From NCBI GenBank assembly GCA_030601615.1, contig JAUVTH010000123.1:1-5200 (forward strand): 5,200 nt of DNA, in the 5' to 3' direction. Each line of letters begins with the position of its first letter. The first letter of the stretch is position 1. Shown in pieces: positions 1 to 5,200 of this stretch. The position numbers and the translations under genes were made by a program. The notes beneath the pieces are model-generated. The model did not search any database, was not told where the DNA came from, and worked only from the letters and a program-made list of their open reading frames with translations. Origin of the DNA: Gemmatimonadota bacterium (GTDB lineage Bacteria > Gemmatimonadota > Gemmatimonadetes > Palauibacterales > Palauibacteraceae).

Positions 1-19
1 ACCCCGGGCGCCGCGTCAC

Positions 20-598
20 TCAAACGCCTCCTGCCTCGGCAAACTTGGCATTCTCCGGTATCTCGTCCGGAGGTAGCCCTGAGGCCGCTTCCATCCGGCC
101 GCTGAAGTTGAAGAAGGACGCCAGGGCAGTGATCTGCCATATCGCCTGCTCCGTCCAGCCGCCCTCACGCAACTTCTCGATATCCTCTTCACCCACGAGG
201 CTCGGCATATCCGTCAGCTTGCTGGCATAGCCGAGCATCGCCCGGGTCCTTGCGTCCAGGTCGTACTCGGGCCAGGTAGTAGCGAATTCATGGCCGAGAT
301 GCTCATCTCCGGAAAGGCGACGAACCGCCGCCGTATGCAGGCCCAGTCACGGAGCCCCACCCACCTTGCCGTTGACCACCGTCGCCAGCATTTCGCGCTG
401 CAGGCGGGTAAGCAATGACGACTTTCCGAGGTGGAGGTGGTTGTACAGAGCGCCCGCTGGTCGCGCCACCTTGAGATCGACCGCGAGAACCTGATATACA
501 CCAGGCACGACACCGCCATAATGACCTCGCACCCAGCGAAAGAAGAGCTTCCGGATTCCTGTGGCCTTTTCCGGCGCGATCGTCATGATGTTGGTCAT
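20..598 (-). CDS. AhpD/CMD-fold peroxidase-related selenoprotein (in-frame TGA read as Sec84)
   Basis: Read from ATG at 598 to TGA at 20-22, this encodes 192 residues with one internal TGA (347-349) at codon 84. The sequence before it (LTRLQREMLATVV) and after it (LGLHTAAVRRLSGD, then ARTRAMLGYASKLT) belongs to one continuous AhpD-like, peroxidase-related domain in the same frame. The TGA falls on the second cysteine of the family CxxC motif. In AhpD the catalytic relay is Glu, Cys 15 residues later, then His 4 residues later; here E69, U84 and H88 keep that spacing. The first motif cysteine is Gly81, and the protein has no Cys at all, so Sec would be its only thiol-like redox group and an outside reductant would be needed. 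It is probably cytosolic and acts on peroxide or another small oxidant; the substrate is unknown. GAGAGGGG (604-611) lies 5 nt before the ATG. It follows the lipoprotein gene by 39 nt, probably in one operon. The alternative is a nonsense-mutated pseudogene, which I find less likely. Confidence 0.8.
316..332 (-). promoter_or_regulatory. Candidate bacterial SECIS hairpin for Sec84
   Basis: On the mRNA strand, bases 332-326 (GGCGGCG) can pair with 322-316 (CGUCGCC), giving a 7-bp stem with one G-U pair and a GUU apical loop (325-323). Leaving the top G-C pair open gives a GGUUC loop. The loop begins 20-21 nt after the UGA. Known bacterial SECIS elements place a small loop with a G in its first two positions roughly 16-37 nt after the UGA, so spacing and loop both fit. 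A CUGG segment just after the UGA could also pair with CCGG at 308-311 as a lower stem. The fold was done by hand with no energy calculation, and GC-rich sequence forms hairpins easily. Confidence 0.55.
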
Positions 599-637
599 TC
601 GTACCCCTCTCGGAAGCAGGCCGCCCTTACTCGACGG

Positions 638-1522
638 TCAGGTGGCGTCCCGTTGGACGAACGATTCCAGCGACACCGAATACGCGTCTTCATCCGGCAG
701 GTAGCGCATGCAGTATCGCGTTGGATACGGGCCAGCGACCTCCCAGGCGGTCGGTCGCGCGATGTCCTGGCACTCGTCGAGGCCTTCGGTGAATTCGGAT
801 ACGGCGATCATCGGCTCGTAGAAGATAATGTGCCCGTCATACGAGCCGAAGATGAATGTCTGCGTGAACTCGGCGGGAGGATCGCCCAGTTCGGGCGCCG
901 TCGAAAGCAGAAGGTGATTGCCTTCCTCCCCGGCCGCCGCTCCCACTTCGATGTACGCCGGCGGCATATACCTTTCCGGAACAGGAACGCGCGCTCGCTC
1001 GTAAACGTCGCAGTCGATGAAGAAGCCGCACGTGCCGGTCCGAATCTCGCGAACGTCGTCGAGACCGACGAGATAGAAGTGAAAATCGAAGTGCGGCTTC
1101 GCGTACACGGGAGGTGCGGGCGGAGGATGGCCCTCGGGATTGTAGTTGAACTGGACGTATCCGAACGGCGCCATTGCTTGCGATGCTGCAGTCGGGAGAT
1201 CGAGATCGCGCCGCAGCATCATGAAGCACTCCGTTGCCGGATCCTCGGTGCCGTCCCCGTCCACGTCGAAGCACGGAGCCGTTCCATCGGGTTCGAGAGG
1301 GAAGCTCTCGAAGGCGGATGCGGAGAGCCGCACTCCAATCGACAGCAATTCGCCCGCCGCATCCATCTCGACGTAGGTACTCACGCTACCGCTGCCCAGC
1401 TCGGCAGAGTCGCCTTGATACAACTTGGACTCGGCGGCAGGTTCCGCGGAGCACGATACCAGGGCGATGGTCGCGCTCACCACGACGGGCAAGACATGCG
1501 GTGTGGTAATGCGGTAAGGCAT
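638..1522 (-). CDS. Secreted lipoprotein, DUF5602/TTHB210-like
   Basis: This is a 294-residue protein with a short signal peptide: a weakly basic N-terminus, a hydrophobic stretch from about residue 10 to 22, and lipobox LVSC with lipidated Cys24. It should be membrane-anchored outside the cytoplasm. The mature part has NPEGHPPP (128-135) followed by PHFDFHFY (143-150), a pairing I recall from the DUF5602/TTHB210-like family, whose function is not well defined. His144, Asp146 and His148 could bind metal. FDVDGDGTED (85-94) resembles an EF-hand or thrombospondin-type calcium loop. Six further cysteines (84, 99, 165, 171, 251, 271) could form disulfides in an oxidising compartment. The start has GGAGG (1527-1531) 4 nt upstream. 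The gene precedes the selenoprotein gene by 39 nt and is divergent from the TetR gene, suggesting shared control. The lipoprotein call is firm; the family call rests on remembered motifs. Confidence 0.8.
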   Translation of the reverse strand: MPYRITTPHVLPVVVSATIALVSCSAEPAAESKLYQGDSAELGSGSVSTYVEMDAAGELLSIGVRLSASAFESFPLEPDGTAPCFDVDGDGTEDPATECFMMLRRDLDLPTAASQAMAPFGYVQFNYNPEGHPPPAPPVYAKPHFDFHFYLVGLDDVREIRTGTCGFFIDCDVYERARVPVPERYMPPAYIEVGAAAGEEGNHLLLSTAPELGDPPAEFTQTFIFGSYDGHIIFYEPMIAVSEFTEGLDECQDIARPTAWEVAGPYPTRYCMRYLPDEDAYSVSLESFVQRDAT

Positions 1523-1568
1523 ACGGCCTCCAGTTCAGACGTGCGGCCCGGTGCCCGAGAGAGTCGGG

Positions 1569-1589
1569 AGCGTTGCCGTAGTGAACGCT
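1569..1589. repeat. Inverted repeat, candidate TetR operator 1
   Basis: AGCGTT (1569-1574) and AACGCT (1584-1589) are perfect 6-bp inverted arms separated by 9 bp. The repeat lies 47-67 bp upstream of the lipoprotein ATG, where a bound repressor could block transcription of that operon. Its right side includes GTGAACG (1581-1587), which recurs in the second repeat at 1674-1680. Short arms of this kind can occur by chance. Confidence 0.3.
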
Positions 1590-1600
1590 TATGTTTATCT

Positions 1601-1628
1601 TTGCTAGACACACCATCGCCTGTAGAAT
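1601..1628 (+). promoter_or_regulatory. Candidate sigma70-type promoter for the TetR gene
   Basis: TTGCTA (1601-1606) is a 4/6 match to the -35 box and TAGAAT (1623-1628) a 5/6 match to the -10 box, with a 16-bp spacer. Transcription would start near 1635, about 33 nt before the TetR ATG. It sits in the most AT-rich part of the window, between divergent genes. Confidence 0.4.
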
Positions 1629-1640
1629 AGCACTTGTCAA
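1612..1640 (-). promoter_or_regulatory. Candidate promoter for the lipoprotein-selenoprotein operon
   Basis: On the minus strand, TTGACA (1640-1635) is a perfect -35 consensus. The hexamer 17 bp downstream, GATGGT (1617-1612), is a poor -10 match (3/6), so the promoter may need an activator or use another -10 box. It overlaps the candidate TetR promoter, so the two genes could be co-regulated. It would give a leader of roughly 80 nt before the lipoprotein ATG. Confidence 0.3.
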
Positions 1641-1658
1641 GAGTAATTAAACAGATAT

Positions 1659-1679
1659 GTTCACATCATGAGCGTGAAC
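1659..1679. repeat. Inverted repeat over the TetR start, candidate operator 2
   Basis: GTTCAC (1659-1664) and GTGAAC (1674-1679) are perfect 6-bp inverted arms with a 9-bp spacer containing the TetR ATG (1668-1670). The architecture matches the repeat at 1569-1589, and the two share GTGAACG. Binding here would give autorepression. The same arms could pair in the mRNA and hide the start codon. Confidence 0.35.
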
Positions 1680-2249
1680 GACACAAAGCTGCGGATCGTC
1701 GAGGCCATCGTCGAGCTTCACGAAGAGGTCGGCCCGGCTGCCACCACGGTCACGGCGATCGCAGGGCGAGCCGGAGTCCAGCGGCTTACCGTCTATCGAC
1801 ACTTTCCGGACGACCGGGCAATGCTCGGTGCGTGCTCGTCCCACTGGAACGAGCACCATCCTCTACCCGATCCGGCGACCTGGACGGGCATCGCGGATCC
1901 CCGGGCCCGACTGGAGACGGCGTTGAGAGGGCTCTACGACTACTTCCGGGATGGCGCCCCGATGCTGGCGAGTATCCTGTCGGACGAGTCCGAGGTGCCG
2001 GAGCTCGCAGAGGTGATGACGCCGTTGTGGGAGTACATGCGGGAGGTGGCCGGAGGACTCTCGGCCGGGTGGGGCGTGAGCGGCGACGCCCAGCGACTCG
2101 TGCGATCCGCGGTCGGTCACGTCCTTGGCTTCTACACCTGGCGCTCGCTCGCCGACGAAGGGCTCTCGAACGCTGAAGCCGTAGGACTCATGGTCGGGCT
2201 CGTGGCGGACGTGGCCGCCGAGCCGCGGAGCGTGTCGAGCCCGGCATAG
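1668..2249 (+). CDS. TetR/AcrR-family transcriptional regulator
   Basis: This is a 193-residue protein of normal length for TetR regulators. The N-terminal DNA-binding domain spans about residues 5-52. Its helix-turn-helix is TTVTAIAGRAGVQRLTVYRH (26-45), followed by the characteristic F46 and a second-domain lead-in (DDRAML). Residues from about 76 to 183 form the variable helical ligand-binding and dimerisation domain, from which no ligand can be read. ATG at 1668 is the only ATG in frame, because a TAA lies upstream at 1644-1646. There is no clear Shine-Dalgarno sequence before it; a GTG at 1674 is the only close alternative. The gene diverges from the lipoprotein-selenoprotein operon with 145 bp between starts, the usual arrangement for a local repressor that also controls itself. 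It converges with the CMD-fold gene, 21 bp away, and I see no convincing terminator there. The family call is firm; the target operon is inferred. Confidence 0.93.
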   Translation: MSVNDTKLRIVEAIVELHEEVGPAATTVTAIAGRAGVQRLTVYRHFPDDRAMLGACSSHWNEHHPLPDPATWTGIADPRARLETALRGLYDYFRDGAPMLASILSDESEVPELAEVMTPLWEYMREVAGGLSAGWGVSGDAQRLVRSAVGHVLGFYTWRSLADEGLSNAEAVGLMVGLVADVAAEPRSVSSPA

Positions 2250-2270
2250 GGAAACGCTTCCGGAGTGAGT

Positions 2271-2843
2271 TCAGTCCGAAGGTGGAGGAAAAGGACTCTC
2301 CCACGGGACTTCGTACGTGTCGGTAATCATATTCATCATGTAACTGAAGAACCCTACCGCCAGGAGCTCGTCGATTTCGCTGTCTGAAAAACCCTCGTCT
2401 CTGAGCTGATCCTCAAAATCCCAGTCCGGATCCCCGACGCTCTTGGGATCGAGCGATGCGCGAGAGACGATGTCGATCGCCACGGGAAACGAGGGTGGAA
2501 GATTGGCGGTACAGGCACCCCCGGAGAGAGCGACCAGATCGTCGTAGGTCAGCGTGGGGTCGAGATTCAGTGCCGCGTGCCCGTGCAACGACGTGCAGTA
2601 CTCGTTGCCGGCGTTGATCGAGACCTTGAACAGGATCAGCTGTTTCAGCAGTGCCGGGATCTCACCTTCGATCACCGTCTCCTTGAGCATCGACCAAACC
2701 GCACGGAGTGCGTGCGGGTTATGGCCGAGGGCCTTGAGGAAGTTGAGAACCGCAGGTGAGCCCATCGTGTCCATGATCTCGTCGTAAACGGCCCGAACCT
2801 CGGGTGACGCGTCTTCATATTCAACCTGGGTGCTGCGTTTCAT
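2271..2843 (-). CDS. AhpD/carboxymuconolactone decarboxylase-fold protein with a lone cysteine
   Basis: From ATG at 2843 this encodes 190 residues. YEDASPEVRAVYDEIM near the N-terminus and the core KQLILFKVSINAGNEYCTSL are typical of the AhpD/CMD superfamily. The active-site region is altered: the usual CxxC is N80-E-Y-C83, H87 keeps its place 4 residues after the cysteine, and the relay glutamate 15 residues before it is Gln68. One other Cys lies at residue 111. A classic disulfide peroxidase cycle therefore looks unlikely; it may use one cysteine, another chemistry, or have lost activity. I chose the ATG at 2843 because GAGGGGAG (2846-2853) precedes it and family members begin at this MKR-type start. 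An ATG at 2882 would add 13 residues without a good ribosome site. It lies 60 nt downstream of the receiver-flavoprotein gene, probably in the same operon. Confidence 0.88.
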   Translation of the reverse strand: MKRSTQVEYEDASPEVRAVYDEIMDTMGSPAVLNFLKALGHNPHALRAVWSMLKETVIEGEIPALLKQLILFKVSINAGNEYCTSLHGHAALNLDPTLTYDDLVALSGGACTANLPPSFPVAIDIVSRASLDPKSVGDPDWDFEDQLRDEGFSDSEIDELLAVGFFSYMMNMITDTYEVPWESPFPPPSD

Positions 2844-2903
2844 GGCTCCCCTCGCTCCAGTGTTCAGACGGATGACACTCATCCATCGAAGTGTCTCTTC
2901 TGA

Positions 2904-4562
2904 CTATACGGTCTTCAAGTACTCGTGCACGAAGTTGATGGCCGTCGATCCCTGTCCGACCGCCGAGGCTACTCGACGCATGACTCCATGACGCACGTCA
3001 CCGGCAGCAAATATCCCCGGTACACTGGTCTCCATGAGATAGGGGTCTCTATTCGGCTTCCACCCGGCGGGTCGTTTTCCATTGACGAACAGATCGGGCC
3101 CGGTGAGGACAAACCCGGCCGAGCTCAATTCGATCAGATCTCCCAGCATCTCCGTATGGGGCGACGCCCCGATGAACACGAACAACGCCGGGGTCGGTTC
3201 CCGTCGAGTTTCGCCGGTTTCACGGTGACGAATCGTAATCGCTTCGAGTCGTTCACTGCCGTGAACCTCGACGACCTCTTCCCCCAGCTGGACGTCGATG
3301 TTGTCACGCCTCTCGATCTGATCGATCAAGTATCTGGACATGCTCTTGTCCAGGGATCCACGGACCAGCATCGAAACCTGGTCAGCGTACTGCGATAGAA
3401 AGACAGCCCCCTGGCCAGCCGAGTTGGCTCCACCTATCACAAATACGTGCTCGCCCTTGTAGTTGGCCGCCTCGGTTCGTGCGGCGCCGTAGTACACGCC
3501 GGCTCCCGTCACGGCCTTGATTCCTGGTACATCGAGCTCCCGAAGAGACACTCCGGTCGCGATGACCAGCGCTTTGCATGCGAGCTCGGATTCATCGGCA
3601 AGCGCCACCACGCGATAAGGGTCACGGAGGCCGATGCTGACAACTTCCTGGGCCGACAGAATCTCAGCACCGAAGCGTGAAGCCTGCGCCGTTGCACGTC
3701 GGGCCAGATCGGCGCCGCTAACCCCCTTGGGGAACCCGAGATAGTTCTCGATCCTCGCACTGGTTCCGGCCTGACCACCCGGTGTCTCCCTCTCAATGAG
3801 GAGTGTGTGGAGGCCTTCCGAGGCACCATAGACAGCCGCGGCCAGTCCGGCGGGCCCGGCTCCGACAATGATCAGATCGTAGAAAGGCTTGGTCGCCTGC
3901 GTCTGGAGTCCCGCTTTTGCGGCCACCTCGGTCAGGCTCGGCTCGATCAGCACGCTCCCGTCCGGAAAGAACACCACCGGCAGCCGGTAGGTAGCCTCAC
4001 TTGCGTGCTCGACCAATGCACGCGCCTCGGCGTCGCGCTCGATGTCGAGAAACTGGTAAGGTATCTGGCTGCGTGCCAGGAAATCTTTGATGGCGTGCGA
4101 GCCGGCCGACCATGTCGTGCCTGCCACTCGGATGCCGTCGTAGGGAACGGTCGCCGTAGCTGCCCAGTCGCTGATCAGGTCGTCCAGAACTGGATAGAGG
4201 TTCTCTTCGGCGGGCGTCCAGGGCTTCATCAGGTAGTGGTCGAGCCCGACCGTGTTGATCGCGGAGATCGCCGCTTCGGTATCCGCGTACGCGGTGAGCA
4301 GCACCTTTCGCGCCTCTGGATAAATCCCCCCGGCTTCGGCCAGAAACTCGGTGCCACTCATCTCAGGCATCCGCTGGTCGACAAGAAAAAGCGCTATCGC
4401 GTCATTGCGTTGCTTGAGCCGGTGAACGGTCTCCAGCCCCTCGGCACCGGAACTCGCCTTGATGACCCGATACTCCTTGCGGAAGTGCCGTTTGAGGTCA
4501 CGCTCAACCGCATTGCGCACGTGTTCTTCGTCGTCAACGGTCAGGATGATGGGTTTGGCCAT
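2904..4562 (-). CDS. Receiver-domain/glutaredoxin-like/thioredoxin-reductase-like fusion flavoprotein
   Basis: This is a 552-residue cytosolic fusion. Residues 1-125 are a CheY-like receiver with acidic pocket D10-D11, phosphoacceptor D62 in LVDQRMPEMSG, T90 and K113. Residues 143-215 resemble a glutaredoxin-type fold, but WSAGSHAIKDF stands where CPxC would be. Residues 227-552 are a class II pyridine nucleotide-disulfide oxidoreductase: FAD-binding GAGPAGLAAA (234-243), ETPGGQAGTS (259-268), NAD(P)H-binding GGANSAGQGA (377-386), and FAD-contacting AAGDVR (519-524). The thioredoxin reductase CxxC is absent, with VYYGAARTEA (356-365) in its place, and the only cysteine is C329. It should still bind FAD and NAD(P)H, but cannot be a normal thioredoxin reductase. 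Such fusions are known and are often annotated as fused response regulator/thioredoxin-disulfide reductase. The histidine kinase gene lies 35 nt upstream and probably phosphorylates D62. No clear Shine-Dalgarno sequence precedes the ATG. Confidence 0.92.
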   Translation of the reverse strand: MAKPIILTVDDEEHVRNAVERDLKRHFRKEYRVIKASSGAEGLETVHRLKQRNDAIALFLVDQRMPEMSGTEFLAEAGGIYPEARKVLLTAYADTEAAISAINTVGLDHYLMKPWTPAEENLYPVLDDLISDWAATATVPYDGIRVAGTTWSAGSHAIKDFLARSQIPYQFLDIERDAEARALVEHASEATYRLPVVFFPDGSVLIEPSLTEVAAKAGLQTQATKPFYDLIIVGAGPAGLAAAVYGASEGLHTLLIERETPGGQAGTSARIENYLGFPKGVSGADLARRATAQASRFGAEILSAQEVVSIGLRDPYRVVALADESELACKALVIATGVSLRELDVPGIKAVTGAGVYYGAARTEAANYKGEHVFVIGGANSAGQGAVFLSQYADQVSMLVRGSLDKSMSRYLIDQIERRDNIDVQLGEEVVEVHGSERLEAITIRHRETGETRREPTPALFVFIGASPHTEMLGDLIELSSAGFVLTGPDLFVNGKRPAGWKPNRDPYLMETSVPGIFAAGDVRHGVMRRVASAVGQGSTAINFVHEYLKTV

Positions 4563-4578
4563 TTCGTTGTTTCGTTGT
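4563..4578 (-). repeat. Tandem 8-bp repeat before the fusion flavoprotein start
   Basis: Two adjacent copies of ACAACGAA (minus strand) fill the 16 bases directly before the ATG, where a Shine-Dalgarno sequence would normally sit. Initiation may depend on translation of the kinase gene just upstream or on the unstructured, A-rich leader. The repeat itself is plain to see; any function is a guess. Confidence 0.5.
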
Positions 4579-4597
4579 GAGGTGACGGTCCAGCAAG

Positions 4598-5200
4598 CTA
4601 GGACGGTTCCGTGATCGGGAGCTTCACTTTGAAGCGCGTCGCTCCCGGCTTCGACTCAACCGAGATCTGCCCACGATGCTTCTCTACGACAATGCCATGA
4701 CTGATGTTGAGGCCCAGACCCGTACCCTCTCCCGGGGCCTTCGTGGTGTAGAACGGATCGAAGATCTTCTCCTGAGCCTCGATCGGAATTCCTGGTCCGC
4801 TGTCGGCGACCTCGACGACGACCCAATTGTCGTCCTCATACGTCTTCAGCTCGAGCGCTCCCTTGCCGCCCATCGCACTGATCGCGTTGTCGATGAGGTT
4901 GGTCCAGACCTGGTTGAGCTCACTGCCGTAGCCCTGAATGCGAGGCAGGTCCTCTTCGTAGTCAAGACTCACTTTGATTCCGTCTCGTAGCTTGCTGCTC
5001 AACATGACAAGAGTGTCGTTCAGCCCCTCGCGCACGTCGACCGATTGAACGGGGGCCTGATCCATATACGAATACCCTTTGAGTGCCTTGACGATGTCCG
5101 CGATTCGCCTGGCCCCGTGACCGATCTCCTCAAGCAGGGTGTAAGACGAGACCGGGCTGCCGGAGAAGTCGACCACGTCCCGCCCCACCGCAGGGTCGAA
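4598..5200 (-). CDS. Sensor histidine kinase, C-terminal part (cut by the right window edge)
   Basis: The reading frame is open to base 5200, so only the last 200 residues are seen. In this partial numbering, residues about 18-48 (LLEEIGHGARRIADIVKALK and onward) look like the second helix of a dimerisation domain; the phosphorylated histidine probably lies upstream, outside the window. The HATPase domain follows: N box ELNQVWTNLIDNA (94-106), G1 box DSGPGIP (133-139), F box IFDPFYTTK (146-154) and G2 box GTGLGLNIS (159-167). It autophosphorylates with ATP and passes phosphate to a receiver, most likely the D62 domain encoded 35 nt downstream. The missing N-terminus would hold the sensor. In similar operons I recall a cyclic-nucleotide-binding-type domain there, but that cannot be seen here. 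A GTG at 5188 is probably an internal valine. The kinase call is firm. Confidence 0.93.
   Translation of the reverse strand, partial: FDPAVGRDVVDFSGSPVSSYTLLEEIGHGARRIADIVKALKGYSYMDQAPVQSVDVREGLNDTLVMLSSKLRDGIKVSLDYEEDLPRIQGYGSELNQVWTNLIDNAISAMGGKGALELKTYEDDNWVVVEVADSGPGIPIEAQEKIFDPFYTTKAPGEGTGLGLNISHGIVVEKHRGQISVESKPGATRFKVKLPITEPS

Noticed and set aside
347..349. TGA as an ordinary nonsense mutation, making 20-598 a pseudogene
   Set aside because: There is no other stop or frameshift, the codon sits exactly on the catalytic Cys column, and a SECIS-like hairpin follows. It cannot be fully excluded without knowing whether the genome carries Sec machinery.
599..640. The lipoprotein stop (TGA 638-640) as another Sec codon, since 13 open codons join it in frame to the selenoprotein ATG
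   Set aside because: The selenoprotein has its own good Shine-Dalgarno sequence and ATG, no family cysteine aligns with this TGA, and an exported lipoprotein fused to a cytosolic-type enzyme is implausible. The shared frame is probably chance.
431..1630. 399-codon open frame on the plus strand
   Set aside because: It runs antisense to the lipoprotein and selenoprotein genes, is Arg-rich with no recognisable domain, and fits a GC-rich shadow frame.
2250..2261. GGAAACGCTTCC as a terminator between the convergent genes
   Set aside because: Only a 4-bp stem forms and there is no T-run on either strand.
2844..2882. ATG at 2882 as start of the CMD-fold gene
   Set aside because: It lacks a well-placed Shine-Dalgarno sequence, while the ATG at 2843 has one and matches where family members begin.
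3807..4580. 257-codon open frame on the plus strand
   Set aside because: It is antisense to the clear receiver-flavoprotein gene and shows no family motifs.
5186..5188. GTG at 5188 as the start of the histidine kinase
   Set aside because: The frame stays open to the window edge, and a start here would leave the kinase without a complete dimerisation domain or phosphorylated histidine.

Overview
The window is GC-rich, gene-dense bacterial chromosome with short intergenic gaps. The gene content is a selenoprotein candidate, a secreted lipoprotein, a TetR regulator, and a kinase paired with a receiver-fused flavoprotein. This suits an environmental proteobacterium-like lineage, such as the old deltaproteobacterial groups or a related uncultured phylum. 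That placement is inference only, because there is no marker gene here.

Layout. On the minus strand, bases 1522 to 20 hold a probable two-gene operon. It encodes a DUF5602/TTHB210-like lipoprotein (638-1522) followed by an AhpD/carboxymuconolactone-decarboxylase-fold protein (20-598). A standard gene caller would break the second gene in two at an in-frame TGA (347-349). That TGA sits exactly where the family has its catalytic cysteine, the frame is open on both sides to the family's full length, and a bacterial SECIS-like hairpin follows it. I read it as a 192-residue selenoprotein, the main discovery in this window. A TetR regulator (1668-2249, plus strand) diverges from this operon across a relatively AT-rich 145-bp region with candidate promoters and two 6-9-6 inverted repeats.

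The right half is a second minus-strand cluster. It runs from a histidine kinase (4598 to beyond the right edge), to a receiver-glutaredoxin-like-thioredoxin-reductase-like fusion without redox cysteines (2904-4562), to a second AhpD/CMD-fold protein (2271-2843). It converges on the TetR gene with only 21 bp between them.

How the genes may work together. Both clusters end in an AhpD-fold protein, one with Sec and one with a lone Cys, so the window looks like a peroxide or thiol redox neighbourhood. The kinase and the receiver-flavoprotein are probably signalling partners. The TetR protein probably controls its own gene and the lipoprotein-selenoprotein operon. These links are inferred from arrangement.
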